Shown piece after piece: positions 47,788 through 56,924 of a stretch of DNA of 64,000 nt (the stretch's first letter is position 1; each line of letters opens with the position of its first letter). The position numbers and the translations under genes are program-made. Origin of the DNA: Pseudobutyrivibrio sp. (GTDB lineage Bacteria; Bacillota; Clostridia; Lachnospirales; Lachnospiraceae); NCBI GenBank assembly GCA_017557435.1, contig JAFYYR010000024.1:1-64000 (forward strand), given 5' to 3'. Under the pieces are notes generated by a model. That model was not told where the DNA came from, made no database searches, and saw nothing but the letters and a program-made list of their open reading frames with translations.

Positions 47788-48657
47788 TTAATTTTTTCTT
47801 AAACCTTTAAGTTCCTCAATGGAAAATTCATATGCTTCATTGCAGAACTGGCACTTAACCTCAACTGGTTTTCCATCTGCAATTATCTCATCCATATCCT
47901 CCTTGCCAAGGGAAGCAAGGCTCTTGATTACTCTGTCTCTAGAGCAATCGCACTTGTATTCCACAGGATATGTCTCCATAAATTCCACATCAAGTCCAGC
48001 TAATACTGTCTCAAGCATCTGCTCTGGAGTCTTGCCTGCTGAAAGCATATCTGTAACTGAAGGCAATGTCTTAAGATTCTCCTCAATCTGAGCAATAACT
48101 TCCTCAGATGTAAATGGCATCAACTGAACAATAAAACCACCTGCGCAATTTACTGTGTTGTCCTTGTTCATAAGAACACCAAGACCTACAGTAGATGGAA
48201 TCTGCTCTGAAACAGCATAATAGTATGTTAAATCCTCTGCTATCTCACCTGTCTGAAGCTCTACTGTACCTACGTATGGATCCTTAAGTCCCATATCCTT
48301 GATAACACGCATGATTCCAAGGTCGATAGCGCCGCCAACATCAAGCTTGCCATTCTTAGGTGGCAAATCAACTACCGCAACATTAGGGAATCCCTTAACC
48401 TGCCCCTTGCTATTGGCAGTAACTGTGATTCCCTTCATTGGGCCACTACCCTGAATCTGGAGAGTTACCAAATCGTCATCACCCTTTAACATAACACCCA
48501 TCATGGAACCTGCTGAAAGCATTCTTCCCAAAGCTGCTGTAACTATAGGCGAAGTATTATGTCTACCTCTAGCCTCCTCTACCATATCCTTGCTGGTAAT
48601 GGCAAATGCTCTGATTGCATCATTTGCCGCTGTTGCTCTAACTATATAATCACTCAT
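47788..48657 (-). CDS. hslO: Redox-regulated chaperone Hsp33
   Basis: A 289-residue holdase chaperone activated by oxidation. The N-terminal domain starts DYIVRATAANDAIRAFA and the C-terminal zinc site is complete: CDCS near 237-240 and CQFC near 270-273. In an anaerobe this protects unfolding proteins on exposure to oxygen or bleach. The ATG at 48657 lies about 50 nt after the methyltransferase stop. Confidence 0.97.
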   Translation of the reverse strand: MSDYIVRATAANDAIRAFAITSKDMVEEARGRHNTSPIVTAALGRMLSAGSMMGVMLKGDDDLVTLQIQGSGPMKGITVTANSKGQVKGFPNVAVVDLPPKNGKLDVGGAIDLGIMRVIKDMGLKDPYVGTVELQTGEIAEDLTYYYAVSEQIPSTVGLGVLMNKDNTVNCAGGFIVQLMPFTSEEVIAQIEENLKTLPSVTDMLSAGKTPEQMLETVLAGLDVEFMETYPVEYKCDCSRDRVIKSLASLGKEDMDEIIADGKPVEVKCQFCNEAYEFSIEELKGLRKN

Positions 48658-48707
48658 CTAAATGTACTCCTCTCTATATACAAAAACATCATCTAGCCAT
48701 TTAAATA

Positions 48708-49451
48708 TTACTTAGTTATTTCTCTTGCTATAAAATAAAGTCTGTCACTGTCTGCAGTAGGACTGGCCATAGTATTTACATCACATATCTCAAGCAATTC
48801 TAGGCCGCTTAATTTTATAGCCTCTATAATCTCATTCTCAGTAAAGGCATGCTGAAGGTGCTCCTCCTCGTATCTATCGAAGGTGCCCTCTTCATTCTCC
48901 TCGTAAATGGTCAAATAGTAACTGTTATCACGAGATTCTTCGTCATATTCATTTTCCCAAATGAAGCTGCCCTCCTGACGGTTTTCAGCTATAGTATTGC
49001 ACCCAAGTTCTCTATAATAATGCTCTGTCTTAACATCAAAAATAAAAAGTCCCTTAGGATCCAGATAATTATTGGCAAGCTTGCAAACCTGTAAAAGCTC
49101 ATCTGTATCTCTTAAATAATTGATACTGTCACAAAGACTCACCACAGCACCAACAGTGCCGTAGAGCTCAAACTCGCGCATGTCCTGACATAGATAAAGG
49201 ATTCCCTGGGAATCCTCTGAAGCCTGTGCCTCCATCAGCATGTCATAAGAAACATCTATTCCAATCATATCGTAACCCATAGCCTTAAGGCGTCTGGTCA
49301 TCTGCCCAGTACCGCAGCCCAGGTCACAAACGATTTCCATCGGCATATTATATTTTTCAAATAAAGTCTTAATATTGTTAGCCCATGTATCATAAGGCAC
49401 ATCATCCATGTATCTGTCATATACAGAGGCAAAACCTGTATAAGCTTCCAT
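48708..49451 (-). CDS. SAM-dependent class I methyltransferase
   Basis: A 247-residue cytosolic methyltransferase. The Rossmann fold is clear: FASVYDRYMDDVPYDTWA at the N-terminus, the SAM loop CDLGCGTGQMTRRL near 42-55, GIDVSYDMLMEA and CQDMREFEL. It resembles the YtoQ/UbiE-like methyltransferases found beside hslO or recJ in clostridia. The substrate is unknown. It begins 2 bp after the upstream membrane protein gene ends, so it is co-transcribed. Confidence 0.85.
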   Translation of the reverse strand: MEAYTGFASVYDRYMDDVPYDTWANNIKTLFEKYNMPMEIVCDLGCGTGQMTRRLKAMGYDMIGIDVSYDMLMEAQASEDSQGILYLCQDMREFELYGTVGAVVSLCDSINYLRDTDELLQVCKLANNYLDPKGLFIFDVKTEHYYRELGCNTIAENRQEGSFIWENEYDEESRDNSYYLTIYEENEEGTFDRYEEEHLQHAFTENEIIEAIKLSGLELLEICDVNTMASPTADSDRLYFIAREITK

Positions 49452-49453
49452 CT

Positions 49454-50497
49454 TTAAACCCTCTTAGATAAAAAGCCAGTAATCTTTCTAATAATATCAA
49501 AATCGTTCTGGATTTCCTCGACCTTGAGACGGTTCTCCTCTGAGAATCCCACCAAAATATTGTGATTAGCCTCAGCCAAGTAGTCCATAATACCATCAAT
49601 ATCACTCTTAATATTCTTAGGGCACTTAATGTAATGACGCTTGCCTGCAGTAATATGCAAAGTGTATGTAATGGAAAAATGATGCCAAAGGAACTTGTGC
49701 ATTGTGGAATACTTGTAAATCCAAATAATGGCATCAATAGGAACAATAGCCACACCATAGCTACTGGTCTCTATAAAATAATGCTCAGTAATAAACATAT
49801 CCTCTGTTGCCAACTGTGGAAGTGTGGCAAGCTCTTCTTCTGCCTCTGCCAATATCTCAGCAGGCTTTCCGTAAGCCCTGGTCTTCTGAATCGGAAGAGA
49901 AAGAACTGGAAATGCAATATAAACCGAGAAAATTATTATACACGCTACACTGTAGATTGCAAAGAGTATATAGAAAAACTCAAACAGAGTAGACATAAGC
50001 CCTGTTGCATCTGGTTCTGAAATGCTGTAAGTAGAAACAGTAGATAAAATACCATCCTCATTCCAGTTCAAATCGCTGGCCAAATTACCAAGCAAAGTCC
50101 TAGTGGAGTGAGAATCATAAATTACCTTGCCCTTTACTGTAATACTATCAATTGTAGGCGAGCCCTGCTCACATGTATCTGGTGAAAGAAGCACCACCAC
50201 ACACTCAGAATTAATCATAGTGTAATAGTAATAGCCTCTAGTTCTATCAAGCCACTTATTGGTATAGCCTGTAAAATAAAGATTTTTGAGATTGAACTTA
50301 CCGTAGAGCTCCTTTTGATTGTAAAGCTGATAAAGGCTAATATTCTCCTCATCGTATGTCTTTGGCGCAATCATATGTCCCACAGGGAAAAATATTGCAA
50401 GTGCCAAAATCACAATCAAAAAGATAATAGGAGCATAAAGCCTATTTTTATAATATGTCTTTATTGACCTTGTAATTAAATGCTCCAAAGAATCCAT
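49454..50497 (-). CDS. Uncharacterised two-helix membrane protein (possibly DUF6709)
   Basis: A 347-residue protein. TM1 is at about 20-42 (LYAPIIFLIVILALAIFFPVG), an extracellular domain of about 140 residues follows, TM2 is near 170-200, then a cytoplasmic domain (IVPIDAIIWIYKYSTM, LHITAGKRHYIKCP). The pattern recalls clostridial DUF6709 proteins, but I am not certain of that name. Function is unknown. It lies in a close run: hydrolase, this gene, methyltransferase, then hslO. Confidence 0.75.
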   Translation of the reverse strand: MDSLEHLITRSIKTYYKNRLYAPIIFLIVILALAIFFPVGHMIAPKTYDEENISLYQLYNQKELYGKFNLKNLYFTGYTNKWLDRTRGYYYYTMINSECVVVLLSPDTCEQGSPTIDSITVKGKVIYDSHSTRTLLGNLASDLNWNEDGILSTVSTYSISEPDATGLMSTLFEFFYILFAIYSVACIIIFSVYIAFPVLSLPIQKTRAYGKPAEILAEAEEELATLPQLATEDMFITEHYFIETSSYGVAIVPIDAIIWIYKYSTMHKFLWHHFSITYTLHITAGKRHYIKCPKNIKSDIDGIMDYLAEANHNILVGFSEENRLKVEEIQNDFDIIRKITGFLSKRV

Positions 50498-50512
50498 AAC
50501 TACTCCATATCC

Positions 50513-51457
50513 TTAACAGCGAGCATCCACCCACTGATATATATCTTCATATACTTGTTCTCTATCAATTTCATTTAAAATCTCATGACGATCGCCCTTG
50601 TAAAGCTTTAAGGTAACGTCCTTGATTCCAGCCTTCTTAAGCTCCTCATACGCAGCCTTTGTACCTGCACCCAAATTGCCAACAGGGTCTGCATCGCCAG
50701 AAACCACAAGAAGTGGAATATTTTTTCTCATCTTGCTAACGCACTCTTTTGAGCAGGCATATTTAGTAGCCTCCACAAGTCCCTTATATGCATTAAGCGA
50801 AAATGTAAAAGTACAATAAGGGTCATTAAAATATTTCTCAACGCTCTTAATATTCTTAGAGAGCCATGAATTGGCATAATCCTTGCCATAGGAATCATAC
50901 TGCTTGTATGGTGCGCTGTAAGTCAAATTCCTAATCAAAGGGCTGCGATAATTCTTGCCCTTAAAAAGAGAAATGGCGCCTATCATAAAAAGTCCAAAGT
51001 TGCAGAATGCGCTTTTCTCATGTCCAGTGCCCATAATGATAGCACCGCTAAGTTCCTCTAAATAGGCACTCTTGCAGCCTAAGAACTTCCTGAGCATATA
51101 TGAACCCATGGAATGTCCCAAAATAAAATAAGGAATTCCAGGATAACTTTTCTTAGTCATTGAATAATGAGTGAGCATATCCTCAACCATATCATCAGAT
51201 GGATGGGCGCCTGTCATAATTCCAAGGTCCTCTTCTTTTTCAACTGAGTGACCGTGACCAATATGGTCATGGCCCACTACAACAAAGCCCTTAGAGGTCA
51301 AAAATCTAGCGAACTCATCATATCTTTCTATATATTCAACCATGCCGTGAACTAGCTGAATCACTCCAACCGGCTCTCTGTCTGGCAACCATTTAACACA
51401 ATGAATAATTGAATGTCCGTCACTGGATTCAAATGTATAATTCTCAAGCTTTTCCAT
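50513..51457 (-). CDS. Alpha/beta hydrolase, monoacylglycerol lipase / lysophospholipase type
   Basis: About 314 residues from the ATG at 51457 (9 nt after AAGGA). It has the serine hydrolase layout of PldB-like lipases: oxyanion region LVHGMVEYIERY, GHDHIGHGHS, the nucleophile elbow GHSMGSYM near 121, the acid in VVSGDADPVGN near 253 and the His in GDRHEILNE near 285. The substrate is probably a monoacylglycerol or lysophospholipid. No signal peptide is present, so it acts in the cytosol. It shares an operon with the downstream membrane protein gene (15 bp). Confidence 0.88.
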   Translation of the reverse strand: MEKLENYTFESSDGHSIIHCVKWLPDREPVGVIQLVHGMVEYIERYDEFARFLTSKGFVVVGHDHIGHGHSVEKEEDLGIMTGAHPSDDMVEDMLTHYSMTKKSYPGIPYFILGHSMGSYMLRKFLGCKSAYLEELSGAIIMGTGHEKSAFCNFGLFMIGAISLFKGKNYRSPLIRNLTYSAPYKQYDSYGKDYANSWLSKNIKSVEKYFNDPYCTFTFSLNAYKGLVEATKYACSKECVSKMRKNIPLLVVSGDADPVGNLGAGTKAAYEELKKAGIKDVTLKLYKGDRHEILNEIDREQVYEDIYQWVDARC

Positions 51458-51548
51458 CAACAATTATCCTTCCAATTCCCGTAAATAATTACGTAATATA
51501 ATTGATTTTAAATGATTTATGCCACACATTCAACAAATGCCCCATCCT

Positions 51549-53312
51549 CTATTTAAAATTTTCAACCATAATCTGTATATTTCTATTTCCTCTATATTCA
51601 TTGATAGATGGCTCATAGATAATATCCATTTTTACATTGGATGTGTTACCAGAAAAAAGCCTCTGCAAGGTGTCCTTACCATATTTTGCTGACACAGCCT
51701 CCTGAAATTCTGGAACATTTCTAAAGAGAAGGGCGGTCATATTTCCGCCAACCTCTGTACCTACATTTAATCTAAGAAACTGTCCCTCCTTGCCCATGAA
51801 ACTAGCACCCTTTATCTCTACATTTTTAAGAGCAAAAAGTGGCTTGGTATTTCCTGTGCCAAAAGGTGCAAGCATATCGATGCTATCAACAAGTCTCTCT
51901 GAAATATATGAAAGAGGCATATCGCAGTCGATTTTTATAACCTCCTGCATGTCATCCTCTGTAAGCCTGCAATTAGCATTAAGCCTATCTCTAAGCTCTT
52001 CCACTTTTTCTGTAGGAAGGGAAACTCCTGCAGCCATTGGATGTCCACCAAACTTGGTAAAAACATCTTTTACAGCAGTAAGCTCCTCAAACATATTGTA
52101 AGCTGGAATAGAACGTCCGCTTCCCTTAGCTCCATCCTCAGCATCTGTAATTACAAGCACTGGCTTATTGTAAGTCTCTCTGATTCTACCTGCCACAATT
52201 CCAGCAAGACTCTCGTGAAGCTCTGGAATATAAACAACCAGCACCTTTTGATTTTTAATATCACTATTTTCAATAATGTCCCTGGCCTTATCAATGCCAA
52301 TCTGGGTCATATTCTTACGCTGTGAATTAAGCTCCACCAGCTCATTGGCACTGGCAAGCGCCTTAGCAGAATCTTCTTCAAATAAAAGCTCAATAGCCTT
52401 TGAAGCTGTATCAAGTCTGCCGCTGGCATTAAGACATGGACCAATTATAAATCCAAGATGATAGCAGCTTAGAGGCTTGCCCTTCAGCTCATTTCTGGCA
52501 AGAAGTGCATTCAGTCCCACATTATCTGTATTTTCAATAGCTTTCAGTCCATGGTAAACAGTGGCGCGATTTTCTCCCTTAAGTTCCATAACATCGCACA
52601 CAGTGGCAATGCTTGCAAACTGAAGATATTTGTCCGCCATCTCCTTATCAAGTCCCACAAATTCAAACAGCACATCCACCAGCTTCCATGCAACCTGGGC
52701 ACCGCAAATTCCCTTAAATGGATATCCACAATCATTACGCTTTGGGTCCACCACTGCATCTGCACTTGGCAGCTTTTGCACTACACTTCCATCCTCAGCT
52801 GTCTCAAAAGGAACCTCATGATGATCAGTAACCACAAAAGTCATTCCAAGCTCCTTGGCCAAATCAACAGCTGGAGCAGCCGCAATACCATTATCGCAGG
52901 TAATTATGAAGCGAACCCCTTCATCAAATGCAGCCTGCACCATATCTGGATTAATTCCATATCCATCCACCATTCTGTGAGGAACTGCATAGTCCACATC
53001 TCCTCCCACTTCCTTGATGGCACTGGTCAAAATATAGGTAGACATAATTCCATCCACGTCGTAGTCACCCACCACGCGAATCTTCACCCCCTCATCAATG
53101 GCATCCATCAAAAGGCCACAGGCCTCATCCATGTCTGCAAAAAGATGTGGGTCAGGAAAATTATCTAAACTTGGATGAAGATACTCCTCCATCTCCTCAT
53201 ATGTAGAAAGCCCGCGATTAACCATAAGGCGCACAATCACCGGATCCACCTTAAGCTTCTCACTAAGCCCCTTATAGTCCGCCGCTTTTCGCTGTAAAAT
53301 CCATTTGCTCAT
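51549..53312 (-). CDS. recJ: Single-stranded-DNA exonuclease RecJ
   Basis: 5'-3' ssDNA exonuclease in recombination and mismatch repair, 587 residues. DHH-family motifs appear in order: VVGDYDVDGIMSTYI (near 82), CDNGIAA, VTDHHEVP (near 145), then the DHHA1 part with LAGIVAGRI and KGSGRSIPAYNMFEEL, and a C-terminal OB domain. It is slightly longer than the catalytic core of thermophilic RecJ and matches the Firmicutes form. It follows pta, separated by a structured terminator. Confidence 0.96.
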   Translation of the reverse strand: MSKWILQRKAADYKGLSEKLKVDPVIVRLMVNRGLSTYEEMEEYLHPSLDNFPDPHLFADMDEACGLLMDAIDEGVKIRVVGDYDVDGIMSTYILTSAIKEVGGDVDYAVPHRMVDGYGINPDMVQAAFDEGVRFIITCDNGIAAAPAVDLAKELGMTFVVTDHHEVPFETAEDGSVVQKLPSADAVVDPKRNDCGYPFKGICGAQVAWKLVDVLFEFVGLDKEMADKYLQFASIATVCDVMELKGENRATVYHGLKAIENTDNVGLNALLARNELKGKPLSCYHLGFIIGPCLNASGRLDTASKAIELLFEEDSAKALASANELVELNSQRKNMTQIGIDKARDIIENSDIKNQKVLVVYIPELHESLAGIVAGRIRETYNKPVLVITDAEDGAKGSGRSIPAYNMFEELTAVKDVFTKFGGHPMAAGVSLPTEKVEELRDRLNANCRLTEDDMQEVIKIDCDMPLSYISERLVDSIDMLAPFGTGNTKPLFALKNVEIKGASFMGKEGQFLRLNVGTEVGGNMTALLFRNVPEFQEAVSAKYGKDTLQRLFSGNTSNVKMDIIYEPSINEYRGNRNIQIMVENFK

Positions 53313-53390
53313 TCATATTCTCCGTAAATATTAATCGTATCATTACTAAGCAATTCTAGCATAAATAAAGAGCAGCTGCACTTAAGCTAT

Positions 53391-53539
53391 AAAAAAGAAC
53401 AACCGACTAGTTCATACAATCCTGGGACCTTAAAGTGCCGTCGTTACTTAGATGGTAGCTTCGCTAGCATCTTATGTAACGCAACGAGCACGACAAGAAC
53501 GAAAGCGTGTCATAGGATGTATGGACTTGTTGGTTGTTC
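53391..53539 (-). terminator. pta terminator with a multi-helix loop of about 130 nt
   Basis: On the minus strand GAACAACC (53539-53532) pairs with GGTTGTTC (53404-53397) and T6 (53396-53391) follows: an intrinsic terminator for pta. The loop is highly structured. CATAC/GTATG and ATCCT/AGGAT extend the main helix (53513-53523 with 53513's partners at 53413-53423). A side hairpin has GTTAC (53443-53447) with GTAAC (53476-53480), AGATG with CATCT and TAGC with GCTA closing TTC. The sequence is unlike the 77-nt element but the layout is the same: a folded module inside a terminator loop. Confidence 0.7.
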
Positions 53540-53564
53540 GTAAGATTTAGAATAACTATATTAT

Positions 53565-54548
53565 TTATGCAAGTGCTGCTGTAATGATAGCCATTGAATA
53601 AACTTCCTGTGCATTGCAGCCACGAGACAAGTCGTTGATTGGTGCATTGAGGCCAAGAAGGATTGGGCCGTAAGCATCAAATCCGCCGAGACGCTGTGCA
53701 ATCTTGTAGCCGATGTTACCTGCATTGATGTCAGGGAAGATAAATGTGTTAGCGTGACCAGCTACTGTAGAGTCAGGACACTTTGTCTTTGCTACACGTG
53801 GAGAAACAGCTGCGTCGAACTGAAGCTCACCATCGATGTCAAGCTCAGGATATCTTTCCTTTGCAAGCTTTGTAGCCTGGTTCATCTTATCAACATCCTC
53901 GCCCTTTCCAGAACCAAGTGTTGAGTATGAAAGCATAGCGATCTTTGGATCAATACCGAAGATCTTAGCACATGCTGCTGTCTCACCTGCGATCTCAGCA
54001 AGCTCCTCAGCTGATGGCTTAATGTTGATAGCGCAGTCACCCATTGCAAGAACTTCACGATCACCTGTTGAGTGGTTACGAACCATGATGAAGCATGAAG
54101 ATACGATGCTGTTGCCTGGCTTTGTCTTAATAACCTGAAGTGCAGGTCTTACTGTATCTGCTGTAGAGTATGTAGCACCACCGAGAAGTGCATCAGCAAC
54201 GCCCATCTTTACAAGCATTGTACCGAAGTAGTTAGCCTGCTTACATGTCTGTGCAGCCTGCTCCATTGTAACGCCCTTAGACTTTCTAAGCTCGCAGAAA
54301 AGCTCGCACATCTCATCAAATCTATCATAGTTGTTAGGATCAATAATAACAGCGCCACGAATGTTGAAACCAACATCCTCAGCTGCTGCCTTAATCTCTG
54401 CCTCATTACCAATAAGAATTGGCTGAAGGAAATCAGAACCTAAAAGACGGCTAGATGCCTCAATAATACGTGGGTCTGTACCTTCTGTAAAAACAATTTT
54501 CTTAGGATCCTTTTTTAGGATGTCAATTAATGCTCCAAATCCTGCCAT
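53565..54548 (-). CDS. pta: Phosphate acetyltransferase
   Basis: Converts acetyl-CoA to acetyl phosphate for ATP formation through acetate kinase. The 327 residues match the short Pta form. Motifs include IVFTEGTDPRIIEAS, ADALLGGATYSTADTVRPAL, GDCAINIKPSAEELAEIA, AMLSYSTLGSGKG and the C-terminal NAGNIGYKIAQRLGG and NDLSRGCN. Acetate kinase is not adjacent. The other possibility, phosphate butyryltransferase, is disfavoured by the length and the GGATYSTAD motif. AGGAATTTTAAA precedes the ATG. Confidence 0.96.
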   Translation of the reverse strand: MAGFGALIDILKKDPKKIVFTEGTDPRIIEASSRLLGSDFLQPILIGNEAEIKAAAEDVGFNIRGAVIIDPNNYDRFDEMCELFCELRKSKGVTMEQAAQTCKQANYFGTMLVKMGVADALLGGATYSTADTVRPALQVIKTKPGNSIVSSCFIMVRNHSTGDREVLAMGDCAINIKPSAEELAEIAGETAACAKIFGIDPKIAMLSYSTLGSGKGEDVDKMNQATKLAKERYPELDIDGELQFDAAVSPRVAKTKCPDSTVAGHANTFIFPDINAGNIGYKIAQRLGGFDAYGPILLGLNAPINDLSRGCNAQEVYSMAIITAALA

Positions 54549-54727
54549 TTTAAAATTCCTCTTATCTTTCTTTAATTAATCAACTATTCAGAGTTGGTTA
54601 TGTGTTAGTAGTTTGAAACCAATAGTTATCTTACTACTTTTATGTGAAAAATGAATGGCAAATTTAATTGTTTTTGATTTAGTACTTTCCTACAGTCTTA
54701 CGGGGTTTTTTGTTAACTTTTTGTCAA

Positions 54728-55894
54728 TTATTTCTCACTTACAAAGCCATTTTCATCCACTGCAACATTAGTGGAAATGCTCTCCACATAGCTGTATCCA
54801 TTTTGGTCTATTGCAGTACATGCATCCGAAGCAACAATAGGTATAATTCGATAGCTTACAGCATCATTTTCATCAACTGTAAACTCTACTGCTCCACCGC
54901 AGCCCAACTTGATAGTAGGGTTAAAAATAAAGTTACCCAGACTGTAGAAAATAGGCTTGCCACTGTAATACTCAACTGGCTGTAGACAGTGACTGTGCAT
55001 TCCGATAATTGCATCTGCCCCTGCATCAATTAGCTTGTGTCCGTCATTGACCTGATAGTCAGTAAGCTCAGTTGTGTGCTCTGTTCCCCAGTGAAGCATT
55101 ACAAATAAATAATCTACCTGGGAGTCTGCCTCCTCAACTGCCTTAAGAAGGTCTGTCTCATCGTAAAAGCAAAACTCTCCTGGCTGGGAATTTACCACAT
55201 TCCAACTACCAACTGGGATAACATGGCTGCATGCCAAAAATCCATAGGTACGTCCCTTGGCATCAGTTTTAATGACAAGTTTGCTTGCTTCCTCAAGGCT
55301 ATTTCCAGCGCCTGTATAATCAATACCTGCATCAGAAATAGTTGTAAATGTATCAGTTAAAGCATCCTGACCGTAGTCAAGGACGTGGTTGTTAGCAAGT
55401 CCTGCAATATCAACTCCCAAATCAGTCAATATACTTACGTAACTAGGATTAACTCTAAATGTATACTGCTTGTCAGGAGCCTGCTGTCCACGCTCAGAAA
55501 AGCAGAACTCGTTGTTAATCATTGTAAAATCCGCATTCTGCATAAGCGCCTGAATCTCAGGAGATGCCACGCCAGAAATGCCTGACGCATCATATTTAGC
55601 CTGTACATGCTCGCTAAGTTCCACATCACCAGTGAACACAATGCTTGTAGTCAAGTCCTCTGGTGGGATTTCCTCTTCTGCAGGCTGTTCATCAGTACTA
55701 GGCTCAACCTCTGGCTCAGCTGCTGCATTAATGTCATTCTCCTTAACGCCGCCTAGCTTGTCCTGCACCATAGCATAAAGCTGCTGCCCCTGCTCATAAA
55801 ATGGACCATCGGAACCAAAGGCATACCATGCGGCCGCCAAAATAAGCACTAAAACTAAAACTGTTTTAATTAATACTGCAAAAAACTTTTTCAT
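54728..55894 (-). CDS. CapA-family metallophosphatase-like surface protein
   Basis: A 388-residue protein with an N-terminal TM anchor (about 6-27), an acidic/Pro spacer (AAAEPEVEPSTDEQPAEEE) and a PGA_cap/CapA domain: VFTGDVELSEHVQ, ANNHVLDYGQDA, MLHWGTEHTTELTDYQ, GADAIIGMHSHCLQPVE and FYSLGNFIF. The metal ligands of the calcineurin-like fold are visible. CapA of Bacillus is needed for poly-gamma-glutamate capsule, but no capBC is nearby, so the role here is open. It lies 2 bp after a DUF4250 gene. Confidence 0.88.
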   Translation of the reverse strand: MKKFFAVLIKTVLVLVLILAAAWYAFGSDGPFYEQGQQLYAMVQDKLGGVKENDINAAAEPEVEPSTDEQPAEEEIPPEDLTTSIVFTGDVELSEHVQAKYDASGISGVASPEIQALMQNADFTMINNEFCFSERGQQAPDKQYTFRVNPSYVSILTDLGVDIAGLANNHVLDYGQDALTDTFTTISDAGIDYTGAGNSLEEASKLVIKTDAKGRTYGFLACSHVIPVGSWNVVNSQPGEFCFYDETDLLKAVEEADSQVDYLFVMLHWGTEHTTELTDYQVNDGHKLIDAGADAIIGMHSHCLQPVEYYSGKPIFYSLGNFIFNPTIKLGCGGAVEFTVDENDAVSYRIIPIVASDACTAIDQNGYSYVESISTNVAVDENGFVSEK

Positions 55895-55896
55895 AA

Positions 55897-56073
55897 TTAC
55901 TTGAACCTATTCTGAGATGGATCATAGTGATAATCTATGCTGGCTAAGCGTGCTATGATATCATCTCCATCCACTTCATTATCCTCTACCAACGCATCAA
56001 AACTCTTATAATAATCCCTAAGTGCTGTGTTAACCACAGAAAGTAACATCACTGGGTCTTTTGGAAAATTCAT
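55897..56073 (-). CDS. DUF4250 small protein
   Basis: A 58-residue protein, MNFPKDPVMLLSVVNTALRD at its start and DYHYDPSQNRF at its end, matching the small clostridial family DUF4250. AGGAG lies 5 nt before the ATG at 56073. It ends 2 bp before the capA ATG, so the two are co-transcribed and probably translationally coupled. The function of the family is unknown. It is helical with no TM segment or cysteine. Confidence 0.88.
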   Translation of the reverse strand: MNFPKDPVMLLSVVNTALRDYYKSFDALVEDNEVDGDDIIARLASIDYHYDPSQNRFK

Positions 56074-56117
56074 AATGTCTCCTAACTAAATTTCATAATA
56101 ACGAGGACATTATAACA

Positions 56118-56142
56118 CAAAAGAGGCGGTTGTTGCCGCCTC
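56118..56142 (-). terminator. Terminator of the STAS gene
   Basis: GAGGCGG (56123-56129) pairs with CCGCCTC (56136-56142) with loop TTGTTG. On the minus strand TTTTGTG follows. It separates the RsbW/STAS pair from DUF4250-capA. Confidence 0.82.
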
Positions 56143-56156
56143 CCATTTTAAACACT

Positions 56157-56456
56157 TTATTGAATGGTAAATATATCCGAAAAACCAGTGACTTCAAAAA
56201 TCTCTTCAACCTCCTCAGAGGCATTTTTAACAATCATCTTACCCTGGTTGTTCATTGTCTTTTGTGCTGATAAAAGAATCCTAAGTCCCGCACTGGAAAT
56301 GTAATCCAAATCTTTTAAATCAAAAGTCAATTCCTTAACGCCCTCAATCTCAGAATTTATCTTTTCTTCTAACTGTTGAGCTGTGGTAGTGTCCAGTCTG
56401 CCATCCAGTTCAATTAGTAACTTCTCCCCATTTTTACCACCCCTAATATCTAACAT
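56157..56456 (-). CDS. STAS-domain anti-sigma factor antagonist
   Basis: A 99-residue single STAS domain. LLIELDGRLDTTTAQQLE and the phosphorylation loop DLDYISSAGLRILLSAQ (Ser near 56) are typical of SpoIIAA/RsbV proteins. Phosphorylation on this serine by an RsbW-type kinase would release or bind the partner. GGAGG lies 7 nt before the ATG at 56456; the ATG at 56462 touches it, so I prefer the second. It is 13 bp after the kinase gene. No sigma factor or PP2C phosphatase is adjacent. Confidence 0.93.
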   Translation of the reverse strand: MLDIRGGKNGEKLLIELDGRLDTTTAQQLEEKINSEIEGVKELTFDLKDLDYISSAGLRILLSAQKTMNNQGKMIVKNASEEVEEIFEVTGFSDIFTIQ

Positions 56457-56469
56457 ATTCATACCTCCA

Positions 56470-56910
56470 CTAATTATTAATACGCTTTTCTATAGTAAGA
56501 ATGTTTTTCCCATCTCTGTACTCATATTTCATATTATCCATGGATTTTTTCGCCATAAATATTCCAAGCCCACCTATTTCTCTATCCTCTGCACTTAGCG
56601 ATATATCCGGGTCCTTCCTTTCAAGAGGATTGTAAGGAACTCCTCCATCCTGAAAAACTAAAGTCACCAGTCCATTATCAGCACCTAAAGAAAGACTCAT
56701 CCGACCACTTCCTGAGTCAGGAATAATCTGTCCTGCCTCATCAGTCTTCCCGTAGGCATAGTGGGCAATATTTACATAAATCTCTTCCACCGCCAATGTA
56801 ATTTGCATCTGCTGCTTCATACTGCAGCCCAGACTTTCAAGCTCGCCTTCCACAAAAGATATCACTTGATTCAAATTACTAATTAGGGCTTCACACTCCA
56901 TTTTTTTCAT
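56470..56910 (-). CDS. RsbW/SpoIIAB-like anti-sigma serine kinase (HATPase_c_2)
   Basis: A 146-residue GHKL ATPase-like kinase. The N box LAVEEIYVNIAHYAYG is near 40-55, the G1 region is VFQDGGVPYNPL and the G2-like loop is GGLGIFMAKKSMD near 113-125. Such kinases phosphorylate STAS antagonists and bind sigma or other partners. AGGAG lies 5 nt before the ATG. It comes after two HAD genes by 14 bp, so all four may share a transcript. Confidence 0.9.
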   Translation of the reverse strand: MKKMECEALISNLNQVISFVEGELESLGCSMKQQMQITLAVEEIYVNIAHYAYGKTDEAGQIIPDSGSGRMSLSLGADNGLVTLVFQDGGVPYNPLERKDPDISLSAEDREIGGLGIFMAKKSMDNMKYEYRDGKNILTIEKRINN

Positions 56911-56924
56911 ACTTTCTCCTGTAG

